From: Sipunculus nudus
Taxonomy: Eukaryota > Annelida > Sipuncula > Golfingiida > Sipunculidae
Assembly: GCA_026874595.1 (NCBI GenBank)
Contig: CM049317.1
Location: forward strand, 50,310,401-50,374,400
Length of the DNA stretch: 64,000 nucleotides
Direction: 5' to 3'
Position numbers and translations under genes: made by a program. The notes beneath the pieces were generated by a model, which did no database searches, had not been told where the DNA came from, and worked only from the letters and a program-made list of their open reading frames with translations. Positions 49,827-61,519 of the stretch are shown here, piece after piece (within the stretch, counting starts at the first letter, position 1; every line of letters begins with the position of its first letter).

Positions 49827-49906
49827 CATATAGCTGAGGCGAGGGCTTGGTATACCGGGATCGCACGGGTTTCGTAATCTTTAAACCATTTCGGGGATTC
49901 CTGTTC
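49827..49906 (-). CDS. Peptidase M2-like N-terminal exon candidate
   Basis: After GAAGTATTCTGCAG the minus strand reads EQESPKWFKDYETRAIPVYQ, then ALASAIW. Near their N-terminus, ACE-family proteins have the pattern of an acidic start, xxFLxxYNxxAxxVxxxxAxAxW, which this fits. Read without the splice, the preceding codons RPFLLELLLAVLLTGS would make a signal peptide, so this may instead be a first exon starting further upstream. The donor (ATG|GTCTTA) is poor. Exons between it and 46603 were not found. Confidence 0.45.
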
Positions 49907-50307
49907 CTGCAGAATACTTCCGGTCAATAACACTGCCAACAGCAGTTCCAGAAGAAAAGGTCTAGCGGGAATAGCAGATAAATACCAAATATTATAAGTC
50001 TGTTTGCAATACCATTTCAAACCAACTGACCACATGTCGTAATTAATATGCCATGTTTTAAATATAAATCGGTGAATATGAGATGAATTGGATAATTTTG
50101 AAATCATTCCACAACAATATATATAAATATATACGGTTTTCATTCAGTTTGCATGATACCCCACTTCAGTATTCATTACCTGTAGAACTCTACAATACAC
50201 ATTGATGGCCTTAATGATTTGCACAGTTACTTTGTAAATATATAGTGTATACTGTATAATATATTATAATTTGGCAATTGCAATTGAAAAAAAAACTGGG
50301 TGTTTTA

Positions 50308-50314
50308 GACTATA

Positions 50315-50366
<52 letters not shown>
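50308..50366 (+). repeat. TA microsatellite
   Basis: Nearly pure TA run. Confidence 0.95.
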
Positions 50367-50367
<1 letters not shown>

Positions 50368-51659
50368 CGGATGTATGTTATCGAAGCTGGCATCTGCTGC
50401 ACAGATCATACATTTAAAACTCGACACAAAGACTCAAAGAGAATTTGGATATCATTCAGTTTTTACCGTGCAATTTGCTATTAGTCATTAAGGTTTCTTG
50501 AGCATATCATTTTATTATGTAATATTTCTGCGAGGTGTTCAGTTATTCTGCGATAAGTAAGAACCGCTTTTCTTCCAATCAAACGAAATAACAGTAAAGA
50601 TGTTCAAGGAGTAAAACTCTCATGATCGGTATGCATAAAACAGAGGAATACTAGGACTGCTCTGCCGCTGCAGACCTGAATTTATGTTAGATTCTTGTAT
50701 ATTTTTCATATTTTATTATTTAAGAAATGTTATGTACAGGTATAAATTTGAAAGATATAGAGACTGATTTCAAAGACCTGCTTAAATAACACAAACATCG
50801 AGACTATTGTCTCTCGTAGACCCCGTATTAAATATAGTCTCTTGGTCCGCTGCTCAGCTTATGCATTTTGTATAGTTTTGAAGTTTTCAAAAGGCCTCGG
50901 CGACCCCTAATAGTCATGAGCTGGCCACTCCCCACCTGGACAGTAAATATGATCAGATATATTCAAACTGAGCCATCACTTCACACGATTTGAACTTCTG
51001 GTATTTATTCCATTCATTTTAGTTATCAGAGAGGGTACATGTTCCTGAAGACCCTCGGAGTTCCCTTTTCGGGCGAATAATTGTCAAATTGGATTAAAGT
51101 TGTCAATGAGAATCTAACCTTTAATTCAATACCAAAATGTAAACCAAAATTGAAACTTCTAACCTAAATTAACTGGTTGCCGGAGCACCCCATTAAATAA
51201 TATAATTGTGTATGGTTTCCTTGTAAATGTCATTATACATATGGTAATGTTTTGTACTGTATAATGATCAACGTAAATAAGCCTATCAAATTACTACCAG
51301 GCGAACAAGAGTCCCCGAAAGCAAAAAAAAATTATGTTGGCAAATTAAATATTTGTATATTTAATTGAAATTGGTTGCGCCAGCTTTGCGTGAAAAAAAG
51401 TACTTTTTTATGAGTATTACCTGGATCTGCATGAAGAGCTGGATGGTTTCTGAACAATGTTACCTTCGTTATCGTGAGTTGTTGTGTTTGTTTTACAACA
51501 TATGTATATACATGTCATATAAAACAGAACATGATGGGTTGATATTTCTTGTATCATATCTCATGGGTTTATCTGTGTCTTTTATATATGTGCAATGTAT
51601 ATATTAATCAGCCATGGGATGTCCTTTCGTGTAATACCGGTACTAATGTTCAATGAATA

Positions 51660-52545
51660 TGTACAAGATAAATACAGCACAGAATGTTCTAGTCCGTGTA
51701 TGCTACCTGAGGTATATAACAAGGCCCCCTGCAAAGTGTAAACTGTATCATTTATGTGTCATACATGACCGCCATATATTGGTTTGAATATCTGTTGTAT
51801 TGTTGGCTAAAGCTTGTGTACATGTAATAATATGTGGTGGTGATGTGTTTTAATGTCTCTTGTGTTCTCTTTGATGTGTGCACAGGGCGAACCTATTATA
51901 GTAACCGGTTTTGTTTAACTGCAGCCCTTGGTATTAAAGAAAGCAGTCATTTTAAATGTCTTTGACATGAGGTGTCATTTCATTGATATTAACACAAGGT
52001 TTGCTTTAACACAAGGTTCAGGTGTTTCTTTGTACAAGATAAATACAGAACAGAACAGAATGACCTAGTCCGTGTATGCTACCTGAGGTATGTTACAAAG
52101 CTCCCTGCTAAGTCTATGCTGTATCATTTATGTGTCATACATGACCGCAATATATTGATTTGAATATCTGTTGTAGACGGATTACCAGTGTTGGACTAAA
52201 TATTGTGTATATGTAATGATAGCTTGCGGTGATATTTTTTTCATATCTCTTGTGTGCTCTATGATATGTGTACAGGATGAACCTGTTATATTAACCGGTT
52301 TTGTTTAACTGCAGCCCTGGGTATTAAACAAAGCAGTCATTTTAAATGTCTTTGACATGAGGTGTCATTTCATTGCTATTTACACAAGATTTGCTTTAAC
52401 ACAAGGTTCAGCTGTTCCTCTGTACAAGATAAATACAGAACAGAATGTTCTAGACCGTGTTTGCTACCTGAGGTATGTAACAAAGCCACCTGCAAAGTGT
52501 AAGCTGTATCATTTATGTGTCAAACATGACCACCATGTATGATAT
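51660..52545 (+). repeat. Tandem repeat, about 371-390-bp unit, 2.3 copies
   Basis: TGTACAAGATAAATACAG recurs at 51660, 52031 and 52421. Units share ACCTGAGGTATGT, TTATGTGTCATACATGACC, TAACCGGTTTTGTTTAACTG and GACATGAGGTGTCATTTCAT. Each full unit contains a donor-like GAG|GTATGT or GTATAT and an acceptor-like TGTGTGCACAG, but frames between them are stopped. I therefore call it non-coding repeat. Confidence 0.85.
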
Positions 52546-52699
52546 GTGGTCAGCATACCAATGTCTCTTACAATTTAGGCAGGAATGAATTATGTTTTTA
52601 GTATGACGGATTGGCAGTGGTTCTTGTGTCATCTGTACTCTGAATAACAATCCCCTGCACATTATGGGCAAATGTTGTACATGACACAATTGTATATCA

Positions 52700-53011
52700 A
52701 TGTTCCGTACACGATATGAATGTTATACATTTAGAATTATCATATGTTGTGTTATATGGATAATATGCAAAAAGCATTATAACAATATGTACAAATTAAA
52801 TAGTGTTTGTGTTGCACGACGTTTACATTCAATATTCGATGTTCTACATAGGCGGAATTCATTGCGTGATATTTTGCGACCTATTCCTCACAAGTATTGT
52901 GATAAACTCAAGCGAGCTCAAGACATTGTGATTTTTCTTTATATATGTCAGGAACATGAGATATTGAAAAGAGCAGCTTGCTATTTTCTAATAATAGTGA
53001 CAATCACTTGC
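52700..53011 (+). other. 104-residue open frame of uncertain status
   Basis: The second half (VARRLHSIFDVLHRRNSLRD and onward) has plausible protein composition. No splice sites, promoter or known domain support it, and the first half overlaps AT-rich DNA. Probably fortuitous. Confidence 0.15.
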
Positions 53012-53438
53012 TGATAATTGGAATAAATACTTTTATTATATTTGAGTTAAACATCTTGATGTGTTCCATTCGTCTGTCTAATAAGATTATGTCCTTGGTA
53101 TAGATTAGATCTAAAACAGAATAACCTATATATTAAAATAAAATTATTGCTAACTACAATAATAAAGGGTATACTATTAACATATTTCAGCAATGGGTCT
53201 AATGTTTCGAGACGAACGTTTAACTGCCGGCAGTGTGCAATACAGTATTTTTATCATAAAATAATATTTACATTACTTTCTCGTGGAAATATTAGAATCC
53301 AACACCCAGCGATAACAAATAACTGTAATATTAGCAGAGGCTGACAAAAGCCGTTAACTGAAATAACAGTGTGTATTGGTAGAAACAGTTAACATGTATG
53401 AAATATCTGTCCTCTCACAGATGTAATCCGTCAATATG

Positions 53439-54010
53439 TCTCTAGTTCAATTTGTAAATTTGAACTAGATATGTACTACTTTTGCAAGTGTTGTAAAAGG
53501 AGTGGTATAGATCTGTATGATGATAACCACTATATAGAGGATTACTAGGGGTCACAAATGTTCTATCTTTAAATTGACCAAGAATGTATTGTTATTTGTA
53601 CTTCCCTGAGGAAATGAAGTACCCATGTTTAATTCTTTTTAATACTGCTCACAGGACAGATATTTAAAAGAATGCAATAAAACTTCATAAAAATTAAGAT
53701 ACTGTAAGTAGCAAAACTAAACTGATGCAGCAGTAGCAAATCATCAAGGCAAACAATAACATCATGTTTCATAACAATCCACCCAGTGGTTCTTGAGAAA
53801 TAAGCCAATTTTTTTCTATATAAGCTCTGTGCCATTGAAAGAGGGTTATGGTCACCCTTCATCAAACTATATCGAGATTTTTTATATGCAGGTGCTATGA
53901 AAAATCGAAGCACATATATTCATTTTTTAGATATCCCGCTCAAATGGTAAATGTTAAAGGACGCCGGATGGACGGACGCCGGACGGACGGCATAGGTGAT
54001 AGCCTATTTG
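53439..54010 (+). repeat. Dispersed repeat: TCTAGTTCAA hairpin at left, GGACGCCGGACGG motif at right
   Basis: The hairpin (53441-53469) matches that at 38769. Further on, CTTCCCTGAGGAAATGAAGT resembles text near 39283. The right part carries GGACGCCGGATGGACGGACG and ATAGGTGATAGCC, related to 35.88 kb. It may be one or two interspersed elements. Confidence 0.45.
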
Positions 54011-54120
54011 GAAATATCTATTGGGGACAAATGTATAAGCATATGCGAATGAATAAATGGCGATATATACAGTTTCCAAATAAATCTAAAATATATAAAT
54101 GATATCCTCCGCTATGAGGC

Positions 54121-54124
<4 letters not shown>

Positions 54125-54184
<60 letters not shown>
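54125..54184 (+). repeat. TA microsatellite
   Basis: Pure TA run of about 60 bases. Confidence 0.97.
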
Positions 54185-54187
<3 letters not shown>

Positions 54188-54199
54188 CCTTGGTTCCTT

Positions 54200-57130
54200 G
54201 GTTTGCCTTTTAGCAATTTTATGCAATTCTGAAAAGATTTTTTAGGAAATTTGTTGAGGGTTAGGGTAACACCGAAAGAACAATAAACTTAATTTTTGAG
54301 ATTCTTGAGTCACCATCATATATTTTAATTTAAACAATTTCTATCCAATAATGTCACGAGGTAAATTCTTAATTGAAAGCGAGACCCCCTCCATCCATAC
54401 GTTTTAGGGCCGGCAAGTGGTCCATAGAGCCATGACGCTCAGCTGAATTTGACATACAGGTAATGTATGTATTAATTATTAATGGTATGATCTGGTGAAA
54501 TAGTTGTTAAGGAACCTTGGACTGCTCAAACTCCAACTGCTCAAAAAAAAAAAAACAGTTACACACCTCATTGCGCCTATAATGATCTAATGTATCTGGA
54601 TGCATCATGTCGAAACCTAAGGGAATTAAAGAAAAAAGCTTTTACGGCAACACTTATCATTTTAATTAAAAATATAAATAAAAAAAAAATGCACTGTATT
54701 GGATTATGTGTGACTATATTATACATTTTACTAACATACTAAACTAAAACATAAAACCATGAGTGACAAATCTCATCTTATTATTATTAATTTTTGTAAA
54801 AGGTCAGCATGGTAAACGGTATTGCTACTGTATAGAAACATTTTGTCAACAGTTTAAATAACATGTGAAAGATGACACAACATATATTTTAATAGATAGA
54901 TTGTTACAATATGGAGATTAATTTACTTTTTTATCAGGAATTTTCAAATATAAAAAAAAACGACAGTAATGGTCCTTCAAAATGTATTTTTGTTCCAGTT
55001 CTTTGCAGAACATAGATTGATTTAAATTTGGATTTCAAGCCGATTTCCTCAAGAGCCGTTTAAATTATCAAGGGGTAGCGGATAGACAAGTTTTGCTAAT
55101 AGACAGATAATTTGTTTTAAAGTCAGGTATACATTTGTTGAAATATGATGGCGTGCATGTTTATATCAGAATATTATATTATACAAGATACAAACTAGAT
55201 TAAAAAAATACACCTTTAATTATATTCATGTAAAACAAACGAAAAACACTGAAATATTTTAAGAGCGTTGTCGAGATTCATCAAAAGGCATCATGTTCTG
55301 GTATGTTATCGTTGCGACACCTCAAAGTAGCCTGGTGACCTCTGACCCCATTAAATATTTGTGGATACTGCCTTTAAAAAAACTCCGATGACACAATCTA
55401 CATAAACATACGGTGAGTTTCGTTAAAATCCAGCAAAGCCCTGGTACATTATGGTAGCGACACTCTAAACTTTAGCGGACTATGGTTATACAGTAATGCC
55501 TCCTGTTATAGCTGGTTGTATAACGAGTGATGAAAGATTACATCTGGGCAGTTACACAATTAATCAGCAGAAAAAGTTTCACTTAAATATCTTCACGAGC
55601 AATGGAGGAATGAAATAAAAAAATTAACCTGATTTCTTTAAAAACACCTTTGACCTATGGCATTGACCTTTTACCGATTGACCCCAACATCATTAGAGAT
55701 ATTTATCTACCCTCCAACTTTACATGTGTGAAATATGAAAGCAAATGGGTTTTTGGTTTTTGAGTTATGAAATGTTAACCCCAAACTTTAACCTGAGCTT
55801 GCTTGGAAACTGTCCAAATTTTGTTCGTTAAAGTGGTCATTACAAGCCCAGATATTAAAGTATGGGGTAATTCTTCATTGCTGTGTCTGGGTATTGTTAT
55901 AGTTCATTAGTGTAACACTTTAATTGGAATATTGTATGGGTTTTACTAAAACCCTACCCCCCCTCCCCCCAACACTCCCCCCCCCCCCCAAACACAATAC
56001 ATTTATGAACAAGGGCCAAGAAGCACAAATAATTCCCTGATATGTGTTTATCTAAGAAAGTGTGGCATCAGTGATACCTAAATATCCCCAAACTTTGGCA
56101 AGAACCCTTTTAAATAATTGTAATTTAATTTTGAATTATATCTTTATATATTAAGTCAAAGTCAAAGTTTCATGTGTAGGCAAGTGGTCATTTCAAATTG
56201 TTATGACATTAATCAGTTGCCAGTAAATTCATAAAACTCACAAGAACTGAAAATTGTATAAAAAAAATATATGCACTGCACCAAATGTACCCTCCTAGAT
56301 ATCCTCTCTGAAGTTTACATAAATATAAGAAACACCCTTTCAGCTTTGTTCATGCATGCTACAAGTCCTTTATAAACAGAGTTAAAAATGTTAAAATAGC
56401 TGTTAATTATACCGACATGATCATATTAACTGGAAATGATATATTATGATCGTGTTTCATTGTTATACAAAGTGTATAACCTTAGGTTTGCCTCAAAGTT
56501 GTGAAATAAAACATAGAAATGATGTATAGTCATATAGACATATGCAATATTGATATTATCAAAATTTATGTTTGTATTCTGCTGTATAAAAGCTGAACTA
56601 GCTCATGAGTCTGAGAAAGATGTCCATCTTTAAATATTTTTTTCACTTTGCGTGAAGACGGGAGTGCTGCCGAAAAGTAAAATGTGCTGTACAAAATCAA
56701 CATTTGTCCAACATATTACGCTTACTGCCTTCTTATCAAAAATGTTCATGCAGATAGGTTTTGGTTTATCCACAGTTTTGTTTTATGGCTTTACGCCTAC
56801 AATAGGGTGCAATGAATGTGTTTAATACAGTACATGAACATACATCGAACAGAAAATTAAACAAAATGTATTTTGATTTTAAATGTTTCCTTTAAGTGCT
56901 GATTCGAAGATTCATTGCACATTTTTAGAGCAACTCATTTATTATAGGAAGAACCCCCCCCCCCCCCCAACACACACTTTTTTTTCAGATGGGAACACAA
57001 TAATGAAAGGACTTTCTCCATCACAAAATCCATTATTGATTGTATTTGGTTGGAAGGTCGTAATCGTTTTGACTAATATCTGCAAGAAGAACAAGCGATC
57101 CGTATCTTTCAGCTGAAGATGATAAGGCAT
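54200..57130. other. Intergenic, no gene recognised
   Basis: Around 55310-55830 it is rich in GTGACCTCTGACCCC, TTGACCTTTTACC and TTGACCCCAACATC words typical of degraded repeats. C runs lie near 55960-55990 and 56955-56968. No exon was found. Confidence 0.4.
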
Positions 57131-57139
57131 ACACTATGA

Positions 57140-57490
57140 GAACTGGGCTATCACAAAGGGAAGGTCTGTGACCGTTTTCATCACTCCTGGTCACTGCCAC
57201 GCAACAGGTAATTAGCAGTGATTGGGAGTGACTAAACTGTTCACAGACTATCACTGTGTGACCAGCAGTGATAGTTGAGCAGCCCTGGGGATCAGTTGAA
57301 GGGGTGCAACTAATTGATAATTTGCTGAGTGACCAGGAGTGACTGGCAGTGATGCTGAGTGAACATAGTTACTCAACCAGACACTAGCTTGATGAGAGGT
57401 GATAATGACTGTGACCACCAGTGATCCTTGTTGGTGGGTGATTGACAGGTAGTGACCAAGAGTGACCAGGAGTGAATCTTAGTGATGAAG
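57140..57490. mobile_element. Foldback-like element built of AGTGA words
   Basis: The left side reads TTCATCACTCCTGGTCACTG. The right side reads GTGACCAAGAGTGACCAGGAGTGA and then TAGTGATGAAG, its inverted form with one extra unit. Between them GAGTGACCAGGAGTGAC and GGCAGTGAT recur. No target duplication was identified. Confidence 0.5.
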
Positions 57491-58060
57491 CTCTCTACCA
57501 AGTAAACCTTTGCACTCACTGCTTATGGATGCATAAATTAACTTAATAAAACTGGGATTTTTTTGCAAATGTCAACTTAATACATGTACAACAAATATAA
57601 CTAACATTTCCTTAATGCACACCTTTGTTCATGGGGCTGTTTTCAGGATCTTCTGAATGACCAACTGATCCAACTAAGGACTAGTATCTATGTTATGTTT
57701 TTTTCTAGCATAAATGGTCCCATTATCAAATAAAAAAAAACAGGAAGCATTGTATTGAAAAAAAAATCTCCTCAGTAATTACCTTCAGAGTAATATACAT
57801 TAATGTAAGGCACTTTGTAGAATTTTATTCTCTTCAACCTAATGCAATCAAGCACGTAATGCGATCATTGTATTCAAAGTAATAGGCATGGTTAGCCTAT
57901 TTTTGTTAATTACAACAATTCTTAAACATTTACAAAAAAATCAGGTGACCAATTAGTACAAATGTGAAGGCATTTTTTCAGAGAAATAAACTGAATTTAT
58001 AATGATCTCATCCTAATACTAGTATTTTGAAGGTTATGAAATGTTACATGTTACTTATAA

Positions 58061-58160
58061 CACATCATAGGAATAACTGGGATAAATTCAATAACTAAAG
58101 AAAGTTTTATCACATCACAGGAATAACTGAGATAAATTCAATAACTAAAGAAAGTTTTAT
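58061..58160 (+). repeat. 50-bp tandem duplication
   Basis: Two units differ at two positions (CACATCATAG versus CACATCACAG; GGGATA versus GAGATA). Confidence 0.95.
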
Positions 58161-58164
58161 ATCT

Positions 58165-59300
58165 TTGTTATTCAAGAAAATTTGAAAATTCTTTTACAGC
58201 TATGGAAATGGTAATTATTATAAATGTAACTTTCTGGTATGGGAAGCACTTGTATTGTCTAGTTACACATGCACACTCATATGATATAATGATGTGTGTC
58301 ATTTACATTACTGATATTTCAGAATTGTGGCAACATCACTATTTAATCCTGATTGACGATATATTCATAACTCCATTTTTTAAGCCTTATTGAGCAAATG
58401 ACAAAACTGTTTCAAGTTAAGTTTACAAGACACTGAACGGTGTTAATCAAGACCCCCTTGATTTAAAATGCAAGAAAACACCATCAGGCAGGCAACCTGT
58501 TCAAGAAAGTTTTTAATGTTCCCTCTTCCATAATAAAACTTTATATTCAAAGTTCAATAAGAGTGCTGTTTTGAAAAAAAAAATGAGAAATTTTGTACAA
58601 ATAAAAAATGTTTGATATCTAAAAAAAATATATAATTTGTTGGCTTCAATAGGACACAAAAAATTCCCATGGGTGTTTAATGGATACCAATCCAATCATC
58701 ATTACTTGTATAAGCACTCACTCAGATTCTCAGCCAAGGAGATGTGATGCAAAATTCCACTATCAATCACACCTCATTTATATCTTATCAGTTGATCAGG
58801 GCTGCAGTATCACTGGTGTCCAGAGCTGGCAGGCCTGAACTCTGGACCTAGTCAGCCTGAAGGTTGTGCATGCACAGCTAAGCCAGTTTCCAGCCCTTAC
58901 AGAAATACACATCTTGTGTTTGGACTGGGGCAGAATATTTTCTGGCTTGGTTCAGACTTTCGAGCAATATTTTCTTGTCTGTCTGTCTTTCAGATAAATA
59001 TTCATGAAAAGTTTATTGAAAACAGTTTATCACACTACATATTCCACAATTAAGGGAATTTACAGTTTTTTAGCAGTCATTTCATTCCATGACATGGTGT
59101 ATCATAGTGATAGGCTGATTATCAATTATAATTGATTGCAAATTTTTGCTCATAGCTTAAGGCTATGCGAAGGGGAAATTATTGTATACGACCTGTACTA
59201 GAGAAAAGTCTGCATTTACCAAAAAACTTAATTGTTAAGTTACTTTATAGAAATGTAGGTTATAGAATTATGACATTATTAGCCTGAATGAAGGGTAGTA
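58165..59300. other. Intergenic, no gene recognised
   Basis: AT-rich with short random frames. I saw no repeat borders. Confidence 0.4.
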
Positions 59301-59307
59301 CCAGATA

Positions 59308-60029
59308 TTTTGGACACAGACGTTTTGGACTAGGACATTTCAGACTAGGATGTTTGGGACTAGGACATTTAGGACAGGCCTTTTTGCAAGGGAGGATGTT
59401 TTGGACAGATGAAAACTATTACCATGAAGTAACCTTTTAAATATGAGTTTTAGTGTATCAGTGTACCCATATGTTTATTGGTATAATATTTTTTTGGCTC
59501 CAACAATGGGGACTAATTGGGGATTTATTTTGTGGTATTTGTGGTTTATCCGGGCAGCTTTTGCGAGAAAGCAAACTGTAAAAACTGAGAAAAGAGTGAA
59601 CCAGTGACAAGAGAATATTTTTAATGTTTAACAAAACTGTAAAAATAAAAAAAACATAGAAATGATGCCCCTATATAAATGCTTATTCTATGAAAAATCT
59701 CCATAAAAAGGTAATAAATTTTGTGATGGTGTTTTTATGGATACTTATTTGATCAATATCACATAGGCATTATCCATTATCCACACCTTATCATTATATG
59801 TTAATATAATGAATAAAAAATATAATGATGCACAAGTATTATTGCTCATTCTCTGAAAAATCTTGATAAACATATGGGTACATTTATACGCTTAAAATTA
59901 TAATTAAGAAGGTTACTTTATGGTAATTATTAATATTCATCTGTCTGAAATGTCCTCCCTTGCAAAAAGGCCTGCCAAAACATCCTAGTCTGAAAAGTCC
60001 TAGTTTAAAATGTCCTAGTCTGAAACATC
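59308..60029. mobile_element. Foldback element with about 170-180-bp imperfect inverted arms
   Basis: The left arm (59308-59490) begins with 15-bp steps TAGGACATTTCAGAC / TAGGATGTTTGGGAC / TAGGACATTTAGGAC, then GGCCTTTTTGCAAGGGAGGA, AAGTAACCTT and GTACCCATATGTTTA. The right arm (59860-60029) carries all of these in reverse complement and mirrored order. The centre is AT-rich and has no open frame of note. No target duplication was recognised. Confidence 0.8.
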
Positions 60030-60495
60030 ATACATTCCACATTCATGTAGGCCTACATATCAGTTGAGATGATGTTCTGATCAATATATGGCCAAAAAAT
60101 GTATACCTCTAAACAACTAATAATTTCTCATCAGTAGAGATAATCCAATTTTTCCTGATGATCTATCATGAAATTGAAACCGATTCCTAACACTAGCGTA
60201 CCATGATACATCATATGACACACATATAAGTATCTGTCCACAATTCCCAGATCTGTGCCAATCAGCAACTGGTCGAGACAGAATCCTGATTAGGTTTAGG
60301 CCAGCCTGAATTCCAAGCCTGATTAAGTCTAATACCTGTTTGCCCAGAGTGAGACCAATTCCTTATTGTGACTCTGTCCAGTCCAAATCCTGTACTGGAT
60401 CTGGTCCACTCAATATCCTGATTCACATTGTGCATCTTTGGATAAAATACAGAATTACGCCTTCGGCACATAATTTCTAGTAAATTAATTAAAGG

Positions 60496-61381
60496 TAGTG
60501 GTGGGAGTTGGTTCCCTTTTCATAATCGATCATCGGTTTGAGCAAACCGATTGATGATCAATTATTAATCAGTTCAGACAAATATATGCAATTATCAAAT
60601 AAAAATGCAGTTATCTGTTAAACTGTCCCTATGTTTCCCCGGCAGGTATTCTCCTCTCCCGCACGAGTGTAACGATCCTTCCACGTATAAAGACTAATTT
60701 TAAGGATCAAATTTAATGATCAGCAACGTCGGTTAATATCTTGCATAATGGAATTTAAGAGCATCTAAGAATGTTAGGCCTATAAAGGGGCTGTTTTTCT
60801 AGCACATGAAGGCAGATTTTACGGGCTGAGGTGCGCTTGGGGCAGATCATGCCAAAAAACAAAAGAAAAAAATTGCACACTAGTCAGAAAAAAATTCCAG
60901 CTGAAATCCAAATACTCGACCGGCCGGGTTAGCCCCAACAAAGAAATTTTTAAGGACGGCCTTAACAGCGGCACCTGGCATCGGTTGAATAGATTATTTC
61001 TAAGAGATTCTCGCAAAATTGGCATCAACCTGGAGAATTTATGGAGTATTTTAACGCCTTCCCGCCAATATTTTGCAATGTACATTTCATTTGAAAATTC
61101 TCCGCTAATTCTGCAGCTCCCTGCGAGTTCACAGATAATAAGTTTAATAAGTCCTCCATTCTCGCATATACCGTGTCATACTCAGTTACATACAGAAGTT
61201 ATTTGGGAAGACAGACTCATTATATGAAGCGCGGAATGTGGTAAAAAAATGAAAGAATCATTTTTGCCTGTAACATAAAGACATTATGATGTAATGGATA
61301 GTTACCTTTGGTAATCAAGCGCTTGAAAGTGGCAGCAAACCGACTGACTTTCGATAAAACTCGATGATCAGCCCACCACTA
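60496..61381. mobile_element. Non-autonomous hAT element (886 bp) with 8-bp target duplication
   Basis: The ends TAGTGGTGGG and CCCACCACTA are inverted copies and fit the hAT end consensus (YARNG). ATTAAAGG flanks both sides (60488-60495 and 61382-61389), an exact 8-bp duplication as hAT insertion produces. Inside the left end is AATCGATCATCGGTTTG, and CAAACCGA / TCGATGATCAGC near the right end inversely matches it. There is no transposase, so it must have been moved by an enzyme encoded elsewhere. Confidence 0.88.
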
Positions 61382-61389
61382 ATTAAAGG

Positions 61390-61515
61390 AGTCTTAACAA
61401 TTACTGAAAAATACCAAAAGTACTTAAGTATGGGTAAGGGTCTTTATAATTACTGAAAAGTATGGAAAAGTTACCAAAAGTACCAACAATTTATCAAAAG
61501 TACTGAAAAGTACTA
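61390..61515 (+). repeat. Degenerate TACTGAAAAGTA tandem repeat
   Basis: Variants of TTACTGAAAAGTA and TACCAAAAGTAC recur every 10-25 bases, beginning directly after the hAT target duplication. Confidence 0.7.
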
Positions 61516-61519
61516 TAAT

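Noticed and set aside
51660-52540. Tandem coding exons with splice-like borders
   Set aside because: All frames between the acceptor-like and donor-like sites contain stops in at least one unit, and indels break phase between units.
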